A program made the position numbers and the translations under genes. From an uncultured Lachnospiraceae bacterium (GTDB lineage Bacteria; Bacillota; Clostridia; Lachnospirales; Lachnospiraceae): a stretch of DNA of 59,710 nt. Positions 52,922-59,710 of this stretch are shown here, piece by piece (within the stretch, counting starts at the first letter, position 1; each line of letters begins with the position of its first letter). The stretch is taken from NCBI GenBank assembly GCA_946557105.1, contig CAMNSZ010000015.1:1-59710 (forward strand), written 5' to 3'. The notes beneath the pieces were generated by a model. It was not told where the DNA came from and searched no databases. It saw only the letters and a program-made list of their open reading frames with translations.

Positions 52922-53249
52922 TATGACACAGAGTTGGTTAGCAAAAGCGTTAGATTTTATGTATAAAAGACAATTCCAACGCATTGAAAACAGAGAAACG
53001 GAATTGTACTGCCGATAAATGCTTCTCATGTACGTATTTGTGCCATCTTATAAGAGTGAAGAAATCAAATGTCATAGTATAGCATTTTGCGAACAGGCGA
53101 CAGCCTTTGATTATGACAGAGCCATCCGACTTATATATTTTTTGGGTGATAAGACAAGGTATGTTATTCATATGATAAAAAAGCGGATTAAATGTAGGTG
53201 GCAGTTGGAAGAAAGAGAAGACAGTATCGGACAGATATATAGCGTTTGA
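52922..53249 (+). pseudogene. Possible decayed gene of unknown function
   Basis: An ATG at 52922 opens a 31-codon frame (MTQSWLAKALDFMYKRQ...) that stops early. A neighbouring frame continues with VLPINASHVRICAIL, and a third continues with KSEEIKCHSIAFCEQATAF through YDRAIRLIYFLGDKTRY to 53249. The three together could be one protein of about 110 residues with frameshifts. It is not recognised. Confidence 0.35.
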
Positions 53250-53478
53250 GAAAGGAGTTGATACACCTTTGTGAACAGAAAAAGAGGCACATGATGCTGT
53301 TGCGGATAATACAAAATTATTTGTAATGTAAATTCTGTTAGAGAGTTTTATGATTTTCTAAAAGATGGAGTTAGTTTAAAAGCTTTTTTCCAGATAGAAA
53401 AATATCAAAAACTTAGATATAGATGGCTTTAGAAGGGTATAGGACAATTAGGTAGGAGAATAAAATAAGGAAAAGTTG

Positions 53479-53721
53479 ATGGCACAGGAAGTGGATGTAA
53501 TGGAAGAACAGGAAAAGTTGTGGGATATTGAGGAAATGGAGATAGATAAAGAATTGTCTGTAAAAGAAAAACTGCAAAATTTTGTTTATGGTATTGAGGA
53601 AGAACCCTTAACGCACATGAATGAAGGATATGTTGTAAGGGTTCATTTCGGAAAGGAAAATTATTCGGCAACAGATGCAGTCAAAGATTATTTGAAACAG
53701 ATAGCACAGTTAAAGTATTAA
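53479..53721 (+). CDS. Small accessory protein upstream of the recombinases (TnpW-like)
   Basis: An 80-residue acidic protein ending in EGYVVRVHFGKENYSATDAV and a short helix (final residues KDYLKQIAQLKY). The strand-plus-helix pattern is like that of TnpW-type transposon proteins and of the small protein at 31797 in element 1. It has AAGGAAAA before the ATG. It sits in the same place relative to the recombinases as its element 1 counterpart. Confidence 0.6.
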   Translation: MAQEVDVMEEQEKLWDIEEMEIDKELSVKEKLQNFVYGIEEEPLTHMNEGYVVRVHFGKENYSATDAVKDYLKQIAQLKY

Positions 53722-53821
53722 ATCGACGGAATAAGAAAGTCAGCATTAAAGCGGATTCCTGACTTGAATCGTATGTTTGTGAAGTTTTACATTAACGGCA
53801 TTAAAGTAAGGAGTGATGCAT

Positions 53822-55438
53822 ATGAGCAAAAAGGATATTTATGATGTTGCCCTTTATCTGCGTCTTTCCAGAGATGACACAGACATTGATGGCAGAAACA
53901 AAACAGAGAGTAATAGCATAAGTAGTCAGCGTGATTTATTGAGAGCATATGTTCAAAGTCACGATGATTTGCAGATTTTTGATATTTATATTGATGATGG
54001 CTATTCAGGAACAGATTTTAATCGACCAGAATTTGAGCGAATGCTGGAAGATATCTATGCTGGAAAAGTGAATTGTGTCATTGTAAAAGATTTATCAAGA
54101 TTTGGACGAGATTATATTGAAGCCGGACGGTTTATTCAGAAAACCTTTCCGGCTTTTAATGTGCGGTTTATTGCTGTCATTGATAACTATGATAGCTTGC
54201 TGGCAGATAAGTCGGAGCAGGCATTAGTGTTGCCTGTTAAAAACTTTGTGAATGATAGTTATTGCAGAGATATCAGCATGAAAGTAAAAGCACATCAGAA
54301 AGTAAAACGCCTTGAAGGTAAGTGTATATCAGCGTTTACGGTATATGGATATTTAAAAAATCCTGACGACAAAAATCAGTTAATTATAGATGATTATGCG
54401 GCTGATATTGTTAGAAATATTTTCCTATGGAAGATAGCAGGCATGAGTTTAGGAGCAATTGCAAATAAGCTTAATGATCTTGGGATTTTATCACCTATGG
54501 AATATAAGAAATCGTTAGGAATGAAATATTCAACAGGATTTCAGAGCGTAGGAACTGCAAAGTGGGCGGCTGCATCAGTGAAACGGATTTTGATAAATCG
54601 AGTATATATAGGTTATATGGAGCAGGGCAAACAGGAGAAAATAAGCTATAAGATAAAAAAGCGAGTTATAAAACCGCAAGAGGAGTGGATACAGGTTAAA
54701 AATACCCATAAGGCCATTATTTCTGAAAGAGATTTTTATTTGGTTCAGGAATTGTTGAAGTTTGATGGAAGAATATCTGTTGATACGGATACGGCAAATC
54801 TTTTTACTGGTATTCTAATGTGTGCGGATTGTAAAACTCCTATGATTAAGCGTGTGAATACTTATAAAGGAAAGAAAAAGGTCTTTTACATTTGTCAGAC
54901 GAAGAATAAGTCGTTAGGATGCAGTCGGCACAGTACCTCTGAGGAAGTGCTCAAGAAGATTATATTGAAGGAGATAAATTATTGGTCGGATTTAATGACA
55001 TCTTACTCAGAAATCATGGATACATTAAGTGAGATAAATATAAACTATGAACAGGTACTAGAATATAATACTCAGATTGGGGTATTGAGAAATGAGTACA
55101 ATAAATATTATGGTCTGAAAAGTAGTCTGATGACTTATTTGAAAGAGGAATTGATAGATAAGCAAGAATTTGATGAGTTACATTGTCTCTATGCTAAAAA
55201 ATGTGATGAACTTGAACTTGCGATAAATAATCAAAGGGCTTTTGTAAAAAAGATGTTTCAAAATGGTGTCGCAGCAAAAGCACAGCTAGACAAATACAAA
55301 GAAACGAAAGATTTGGGAGAACTTACAAGAGAATTGTTGGTTACAATGGTTAGCAAAGTATATGTGCATGAGAAGAAGAAACTTGATATTGTTTTTCGCT
55401 TCTGTAATGGAATGGATACGTTAGATGGCATTAGCTAA
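53822..55438 (+). CDS. Large serine recombinase 1 of element 2
   Basis: About 538 residues. The catalytic Ser lies in YLRLSRDD, followed by VKDLSRFGRDYIEAG. The recombinase domain includes LNDLGILSPMEYKKS, and the zinc ribbon ILMCADCKTPMIKR...YICQTKN leads to a coiled coil. It is clearly homologous to recombinase 1 of element 1 over its whole length, with many shared stretches such as KNFVNDSYCRDIS. AAGGAG lies 8 nt before the ATG at 53822. Confidence 0.94.
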   Translation: MSKKDIYDVALYLRLSRDDTDIDGRNKTESNSISSQRDLLRAYVQSHDDLQIFDIYIDDGYSGTDFNRPEFERMLEDIYAGKVNCVIVKDLSRFGRDYIEAGRFIQKTFPAFNVRFIAVIDNYDSLLADKSEQALVLPVKNFVNDSYCRDISMKVKAHQKVKRLEGKCISAFTVYGYLKNPDDKNQLIIDDYAADIVRNIFLWKIAGMSLGAIANKLNDLGILSPMEYKKSLGMKYSTGFQSVGTAKWAAASVKRILINRVYIGYMEQGKQEKISYKIKKRVIKPQEEWIQVKNTHKAIISERDFYLVQELLKFDGRISVDTDTANLFTGILMCADCKTPMIKRVNTYKGKKKVFYICQTKNKSLGCSRHSTSEEVLKKIILKEINYWSDLMTSYSEIMDTLSEININYEQVLEYNTQIGVLRNEYNKYYGLKSSLMTYLKEELIDKQEFDELHCLYAKKCDELELAINNQRAFVKKMFQNGVAAKAQLDKYKETKDLGELTRELLVTMVSKVYVHEKKKLDIVFRFCNGMDTLDGIS

Positions 55439-55477
55439 GTGGTTTAAAATAATATTTTGAAGCAGGAGGCGGTGTAA

Positions 55478-57145
55478 ATGGCAAGAACGGCAAAGAGATA
55501 CAAGGACGTCAATAACGAGTCTAAAAACAATGGTAAATTCAGTTATCATGTTGGTGTTTACGCCAGATTGTCTGTAGATAATCACGACCGGAGGTCAGAG
55601 TCTGTTGAAAATCAAATTGATATTATAAATCAGTTTATTTTTGACAATAATTCTGATCCTGACAGGGAGATGAATTTGGTAGTATATGATATTTATATAG
55701 ACAGAGGTATATCAGGCACATCTTTTGAGCGAAACGGCTTTGAGAGACTGATGCAGGATGTAAAAGAGAATAGAGTAAATTGTATTATAGTGAAAGATTT
55801 ATCTCGTTTTGGCAGAGATTATATTGAAACAGGAAACTTCATAGAAAAGGTATTGCCGTTTTTAGAATGCAGATTTATAGCTGTTGCAGAACATTTTGAC
55901 TCTATGGCGGTAAGCGCAAATGGAAGTAAGCTTGCGATGAATATTAGAAATCTTGTAAATGATATGTATGCGAAGGATATTTCAAAAAGAGTAGCAGTTA
56001 ATAGAAAAATGTCGGCAGAAAGTGGTTCGTTTATTGGAAGCTTTGCACCGTATGGCTATGATGTAGTTGAGGTTCAGGGGATTCATAAACTTCAAATAAA
56101 TGAAGAATGTGCGGAAGTTGTACGAAATATCTTTACTTTATATGCGCAGGGGGTAACCGTTAAAGATATTATTATCCGGCTTTATTCTGATAAGGTGCAT
56201 AGAATTAGAGATTATAAAAAGTATGGTCATGTTTATTGCAAGGCTGGCGAAGTATTACATCAGTGGAGTGAAGGTACGATTTCAGGGATGCTTCAAAATG
56301 CAAATTATTTGGGAAACTTGCAGCAGTGCAAATCTCAGTCAAGGTTGTATGAAGGAAAAAAAGGTATATCTTATGTGGAGAAAAAAGACTGGGTAACAGT
56401 GATGCACACTCATGAGGCGATTGTTAATCAGGAATTGATTGAAAGAGTGAAAGAACGAAAGTCTCGTGGTAAGACGGAAACTAAAATTCAATATAAGAAC
56501 AAAATTACCGAGAATATTTATCGTAATATTTTGTGTTGTGGATGCTGTGGAAAAGGAATGCAGGCAACTTATTACCAGAGCAGGGTAAAAGATAAGAGGC
56601 ATTATGCATATTATTGCCGAAGAGCGTATCTGATTGATGGTAGAAAATGTGATAGGAATTATATTAGAGAAGAGCAAATTACGGAATTGGTCTTAGAACA
56701 AGTGTGTAATGTTTTAAAGAAACAGCAGATTAAGGCAAAAGACTTGATAAAGCTGAATATGGCAGAGTATGACAGTAAAATTGCTGAATATGCACTTGAG
56801 GAAAAAAAAATTGCTGAAGAATATGAGTATGTGAAAAAAAAAGCGGGCATCATGTATGAGCAATATAAAGAAGGCGTGATAACCAGAGAGGAGTATGAGG
56901 TATTTAAGCAAAATAAGAGAGAGCAGGAAGACTTTGCAGAAAAAAGACTTCGGGAGATTAAGAAAAAGTGTAGAAAGACAAAAAGTAGGGTAGAAGAAGA
57001 AAATCAATTTTTGCGTTCCCTTTTAAAAGTGGATAATTGCAATAAGCTTAATATACTGTTAGTAGAAGCGTTAATTGAAAAAATCAGTGTTTTTCCTGAT
57101 GGTTTAATTGATATTGTGTATAGATTCCAAAGCGAAAGGACATAA
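55478..57145 (+). CDS. Large serine recombinase 2 of element 2
   Basis: A 555-residue recombinase. The N-terminus is Lys/Asn-rich, the catalytic Ser is in YARLSVDN, and VKDLSRFGRDYIETG follows. It has a recombinase domain, a zinc ribbon LCCGCCGKGMQATY and a long charged coiled coil (about 425-510). It corresponds to recombinase 2 of element 1. AGGAGG precedes the ATG. Confidence 0.94.
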   Translation: MARTAKRYKDVNNESKNNGKFSYHVGVYARLSVDNHDRRSESVENQIDIINQFIFDNNSDPDREMNLVVYDIYIDRGISGTSFERNGFERLMQDVKENRVNCIIVKDLSRFGRDYIETGNFIEKVLPFLECRFIAVAEHFDSMAVSANGSKLAMNIRNLVNDMYAKDISKRVAVNRKMSAESGSFIGSFAPYGYDVVEVQGIHKLQINEECAEVVRNIFTLYAQGVTVKDIIIRLYSDKVHRIRDYKKYGHVYCKAGEVLHQWSEGTISGMLQNANYLGNLQQCKSQSRLYEGKKGISYVEKKDWVTVMHTHEAIVNQELIERVKERKSRGKTETKIQYKNKITENIYRNILCCGCCGKGMQATYYQSRVKDKRHYAYYCRRAYLIDGRKCDRNYIREEQITELVLEQVCNVLKKQQIKAKDLIKLNMAEYDSKIAEYALEEKKIAEEYEYVKKKAGIMYEQYKEGVITREEYEVFKQNKREQEDFAEKRLREIKKKCRKTKSRVEEENQFLRSLLKVDNCNKLNILLVEALIEKISVFPDGLIDIVYRFQSERT

Positions 57146-57146
57146 A

Positions 57147-58736
57147 ATGAGTAGAATAGCAGCATACTATCGCATATCCATGGAAGATGATAATGTAAAA
57201 GTTGAAAGTAATAGCATTACAAATCAAAGACTTCTTATAAAAAAATATGTTTTACAGGACAAAGAACTAAGCCAATTTGAGTATTGCGAGTTTTATGATG
57301 ATGGATATTCTGGAATGACAATGAACAGACCGGGAGTACAGGACATGCTGAAACAAATTAGAAATAATGAAATTCAGGCAATAATTGTTAAAGATATATC
57401 CAGATTTTCCAGAGACTATATAGAGCTGGGTACTTATATGGAGCAGATATTTCCATTTATGGGTATTCGTTTCATTGCAATTATGGATCGCTATGACAGT
57501 AGGGATTATGTTGGTCGCACTGCCGATATGGACATTGCATTTAAAAGCCTATTGGCAGATTTCTATTGTAAAGATGTGTCTGCTAAAGTAAAAAGTTCAT
57601 TAAATGCAAAGCGTAAGCAAGGTAAATATTCTACAGGCCTTGTACCATTTGGTTATGCGAAGGATGAAGGTGACCCGTATAAATTGGTCGTTGTTTCAGA
57701 AGAGGCAGAAGTTATCCGATATATTTTTCAGTTGTCCGTTGAGGGGAACAATCTGACCCAAATTTGCAGAAAATTGAATGATGAAGGGGTTTTGACGCCC
57801 TTGGAATATAAAAATATAAGAAAAAAGCAAAAACGTAAAGAAGCTCGGCGTGCAATAAAGCTTTGGCAAGCCGGTACAGTGAGAACTATTTTAACCAATG
57901 AAAGCTATATTGGAAATATGATATATGGTAAAACGGAGCAAACGGGGATAGGTTCAGGGAAGAAGATTGTTAAGCCAAAAGATGAATGGAAAGTATTTGA
58001 GAATCATCATGAACCAATCGTAGAAAAAGAAGTATTTGATGCAGTCCAAGCAAAATACTGTCAAAAAAAGGTTAGAGCTAGAAAAAGACTGGAGTATCCG
58101 CTGAAAGGAAAACTTATGTGCGGGTATTGTAAACGCACCCTGAAGGTTATAAAACTTGCCGGAGAAAAACTCTTTTTCTACTGTCCGAATGAAAAGCTTA
58201 GCAGTAACGCAGGGTGTATGAGTAGACTAATGAGCAATGAGAAGTTGGAGAGAATCGTCTTAAGTGAAATTGAAAGGCAGCTTGTTTTCTTGCCAGATAG
58301 GAATACAATTTTACAAGAGTTAAGATTGATGAGAGAAGAACGGATAAAAGAACAGGAGAAGGATTTAGTCAATATGGATAAGAGACTGCAAGAGCTGAAA
58401 GAACAGAAGCTGGTTTACCTTGAAGATTATCATACAGGGATATTAAATCGGGAGAGATTCCAACAAAAGCGTAATGAAATTGCGCAGAAGCTCAAAAATG
58501 TGAAAATTGAGTATGAAGCAAAGAAAAAAGAAATAGAGCAACACATAAATTCATTGAACAAACCACCAAAAGACAGTGAAGGTCTATTGTGCTATTCTGG
58601 TATAGAGTGTCTTACCAGAGAAATGATAGAAGCCTTTGTAAATCATATCGAAATAGAAGGTAACTTGGGTATTGATATTCATTGGACATTCAATAATCAG
58701 CTTGATTACAACAGTGAAAATGCAACAACAATGTAA
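57147..58736 (+). CDS. Large serine recombinase 3 of element 2
   Basis: About 529 residues. The catalytic Ser is in YYRISMEDD and the helix motif is VKDISRFSRDYIELG. A zinc ribbon LMCGYCKRTLKVIK and an extended coiled coil (about 390-480) are present, unlike the shortened recombinase 3 of element 1. AAAGGA precedes the ATG, which begins 2 nt after the stop of recombinase 2. Its stop codon overlaps an arm repeat, as does that of recombinase 3 in element 1. Confidence 0.94.
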   Translation: MSRIAAYYRISMEDDNVKVESNSITNQRLLIKKYVLQDKELSQFEYCEFYDDGYSGMTMNRPGVQDMLKQIRNNEIQAIIVKDISRFSRDYIELGTYMEQIFPFMGIRFIAIMDRYDSRDYVGRTADMDIAFKSLLADFYCKDVSAKVKSSLNAKRKQGKYSTGLVPFGYAKDEGDPYKLVVVSEEAEVIRYIFQLSVEGNNLTQICRKLNDEGVLTPLEYKNIRKKQKRKEARRAIKLWQAGTVRTILTNESYIGNMIYGKTEQTGIGSGKKIVKPKDEWKVFENHHEPIVEKEVFDAVQAKYCQKKVRARKRLEYPLKGKLMCGYCKRTLKVIKLAGEKLFFYCPNEKLSSNAGCMSRLMSNEKLERIVLSEIERQLVFLPDRNTILQELRLMREERIKEQEKDLVNMDKRLQELKEQKLVYLEDYHTGILNRERFQQKRNEIAQKLKNVKIEYEAKKKEIEQHINSLNKPPKDSEGLLCYSGIECLTREMIEAFVNHIEIEGNLGIDIHWTFNNQLDYNSENATTM

Positions 58737-58872
58737 CACCGGGCGTAAAGTGTTGTGGCAGTTATATTATACCAGCCGCTGTTTTTCGTAGCAACAACGT
58801 AACGCCATCCCCTGAGTATCAGCTGAATAGAGTTAAAAAATAATAAAAAAATAATGTAGCAACTACTTAACA
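58725..58872 (+). repeat. Three recombinase-arm repeats at the right end of element 2
   Basis: Direct copies of GCAACWAYNTAACA-like sequence lie at 58725-58738, 58791-58804 and 58859-58872, spaced by 66 and 68 nt. The last ends in TTAACA six nt before the target GGAATCG, matching the right end of element 1. Confidence 0.7.
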
Positions 58873-58885
58873 CCAGAGGGAATCG
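58866..58885 (+). other. Right attachment end of element 2
   Basis: Arm TTAACA (58867-58872), CCAGAG, then host GGAATCG. The protease frame resumes at 58882. Confidence 0.78.
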
Positions 58886-59031
58886 TGCGGGGTAACGATA
58901 TCTTCCTCTATGGGGAGAAGGTAAAGGCATACCTGCGCAAGGGCGCCAGACCCGTGCGCGGTGAGACGGAGTATCCGAATGCAAGAGTCGGTTGGGGGGC
59001 GTTGTGTGTAGCGGACAGTCTACCGACCTGA
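58882..59031 (+). pseudogene. Csp-like S8 serine protease, C-terminal piece
   Basis: Forty-nine codons plus TGA. The piece reads IVRGNDIFLYGEKVKAYL, then a basic segment and a conserved end RVGWGALCVADSLP, the normal C-terminus of Csp-type proteases. It lacks a start and ribosome site. Joined to the middle piece at the GGG it completes a 583-codon gene. This supports a recent or reversible interruption, because no frameshift or nonsense change is seen in any of the three pieces. Confidence 0.88.
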
Positions 59032-59055
59032 GACATAGATTTCCGGAGACTGTTT

Positions 59056-59089
59056 CAAGTTTTGTGTAAACTCAAAATCTGATATAAGA
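59056..59089 (+). repeat. IS256-type element end, copy 1
   Basis: TTTTGTGTAAACTC and CTGATATAAGA, an AT-rich end sequence that recurs in the same orientation at 59671-59703 with a few changes. The transposase fragment between the two copies supports an insertion-sequence origin. Confidence 0.5.
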
Positions 59090-59347
59090 CTTTTTGTGAA
59101 TAGTTACGAATGGGCAGAGCCGGAAAATCCGAGGCTGTAAAAAATCTTGTGTCTATGGATGAAAAATCTTTGTTGATAGGAATCAGATATGTAAAAATTT
59201 GTTGTCGAACAAAAGTGGTTTTATGTTGTGGAATTTCTTTTCTGATAATAGTATTGCCAGTTTATGTGTTTCTATACACATATTTCAAATTTTTTGTACA
59301 CTAATCAGGCCTTAGCAGTAAGGAAACACTATGTGGGCGCTTCCCAC

Positions 59348-59377
59348 ACCCGGCCTCCGGAATAAGGCTGGGTTTTT
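59348..59377 (+). terminator. Terminator hairpin
   Basis: ACCCGGCC/GGCTGGGT pairs with one wobble around a 10-nt loop and runs into a T tract on the plus strand. Confidence 0.65.
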
Positions 59378-59408
59378 CTGGCAATACTGCTAATGCTGGC
59401 GGAATAAG

Positions 59409-59449
59409 GCCGGGACATTTCTTGGTAAGGTATGATGTCCCGGCTTTTT
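59409..59449 (+). terminator. Terminator hairpin
   Basis: A perfect 10-bp stem GCCGGGACAT/ATGTCCCGGC (59409-59418 with 59435-59444) is followed by T-rich sequence on the plus strand. It lies just beyond the 3' end of the minus-strand transposase fragment. Confidence 0.75.
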
Positions 59450-59453
59450 CTTT

Positions 59454-59672
59454 TTACAGGTACCGGGTAAGCCTTTCCCCATAAAGAACGATCAGCTGGT
59501 TCAGCACCTGATCCCAGTTCCGGTAACGCTGTGTCCACTTTTTGATTACATTCCCACTGGCAAGATAGAGCATTTTTTCTAAGGAACTGTCGCTTGGGAA
59601 TACGCTTTTTGTCTTTGTTACCTTCCGGTACTGGCGGTTAAGTCCTTCTATGATATTTGGGGAGTATCCCAA
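59454..59672 (-). pseudogene. IS256-family transposase, C-terminal fragment
   Basis: Seventy-two residues matching the C-terminus of mutator/IS256 transposases: NIIEGLNRQYRKVTKTKS, then DSSLEKMLYLAS and KKWTQRYRNW. The catalytic DDE region is missing. The fragment breaks at about 59671, where a second IS-end-like repeat begins, so another insertion probably split the gene. The rest may lie to the right of the window. Confidence 0.85.
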
Positions 59673-59703
59673 GGTTTGTGTAAACCTCCAAACTGATGTA
59701 AGA
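59671..59703 (+). repeat. IS256-type element end, copy 2
   Basis: GTTTGTGTAAACCTCC and CTGATGTAAGA, in the same orientation as the copy at 59056-59089. It abuts the broken transposase frame and may be the end of a second insertion sequence extending past the window. Confidence 0.5.
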
Positions 59704-59710
59704 TAGAATT

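Larger units (their letters stand above)
52444..53478 (+). other. Long noncoding or decayed stretch between the cys genes and recombinases
   Basis: About 1 kb. It contains a terminator-like hairpin at 52781-52810, a probable broken gene at 52922-53249 and scattered AT-rich sequence. No attachment-like junction comparable to 36766-36810 was found here. Confidence 0.5.
48906..58880 (+). mobile_element. Element 2: AT-rich serine-recombinase element carrying PAPS-synthesis genes
   Basis: About 10 kb inserted in the same protease gene, again at a GGG triplet followed in the rejoined gene by AATCG. Removal restores EWG-IVRGND. The left end reads GGAGGGAGT then TATAAT (48915-48920) and GGTTAA; the right end ends with a TTAACA arm, CCAGAG and GGG. 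It carries cysD, a cysN-cysC fusion, decayed genes, a small accessory gene and three large serine recombinases. It is visibly richer in A and T than the flanks, which suggests a later arrival from another host. Confidence 0.88.
59032..59453 (+). other. Region between the protease end and the transposase fragment
   Basis: It contains the first IS-end-like repeat, two terminator hairpins and a 64-codon open frame (59110-59304) with one hydrophobic segment but no good start site or recognisable family. Nothing else is supported. Confidence 0.4.

Noticed and set aside
52444..53478. Second attachment-like junction between cargo and recombinases in element 2
   Set aside because: No TTRACA arm followed at 25 nt by an inverted arm was found there by eye.
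58725..58872. CRISPR-like array from the regularly spaced repeats at 66-68 nt
   Set aside because: There are only three copies of a 14-nt motif, the repeats are not palindromic or conserved enough, no cas genes are present, and related copies sit at the other end of the element.
59110..59304. 64-codon open frame with a hydrophobic segment
   Set aside because: There is no clear ribosome site, no recognised family, and it lies in IS-like debris; not enough to call a gene.

Overview
The window reads as chromosomal DNA from a low- to mid-GC Gram-positive anaerobe, most likely a Lachnospiraceae-type Clostridia. The reasons are strong AGGAGG-type ribosome sites, LytTR/GHKL two-component genes, heterodimeric ABC exporters, FeoAB, a GH98 lipoprotein and a Csp-type S8 protease. 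No rRNA or CRISPR array was seen.

Layout. 1-4495: tRNA-Gln (cut by the window edge), tRNA-Lys, a secreted GH98-type glycosidase, a MATE exporter and tRNA-Leu. 4601-6086: two unknown genes. 6110-12784 (minus): an SGNH hydrolase, a LytTR response regulator, a soluble GHKL kinase and a two-subunit ABC exporter. 13108-17735 (plus): an XRE regulator and a second two-subunit ABC exporter. 17781-19890 (minus): feoB and feoA. 20029-21411: a promoter, a long leader that looks like a yybP-ykoY (Mn2+) riboswitch, and a cation/Ca2+ antiporter. 21415-23843: malQ and an AAA ATPase. 23941-24453: a CYTH protein. 24679-29779: a DJ-1/PfpI gene, then gmd-fcl-manC-manA for GDP-L-fucose. 29838-31133: an M18 aminopeptidase.

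The most remarkable part is 31186-59031. One Csp-like S8 serine protease gene is present in three pieces: 31186-31569 with the catalytic Asp, 47689-48906 with the His and Ser, and 58882-59031 with the C-terminus. Joining the pieces at GGG triplets gives one uninterrupted frame of 583 codons in which both joints read like the family consensus (DSGI and EWGIV). Each interruption is an element with three consecutive large serine recombinases in the same order. Element 1 (about 16.1 kb) carries recombinases at its left and a complete chemotaxis-type operon at its right: HPt, two HD-GYP response regulators, a histidine kinase, CheR, CheB, CheY, CheA, CheW and an MCP. Element 2 (about 10 kb, AT-rich) carries cysD and a cysN-cysC fusion for PAPS synthesis, then its recombinases.

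The element ends share structure. The right ends carry an arm TTRACA that can act as a -35 box. The left ends carry a -10 box and an inverted arm. Joining right end to left end, as in an excised circle, gives -35/N17/-10 in both elements, with inverted arms 25 nt apart. The same arrangement exists ready-made at 36766-36810, between the recombinases of element 1 and its chemotaxis operon, where it serves as that operon's apparent promoter. Element 1 therefore looks like two elements in tandem, a recombinase module and a chemotaxis cargo module. Expression of the cargo may depend on the recombination state. The window ends in IS256-type transposase debris.
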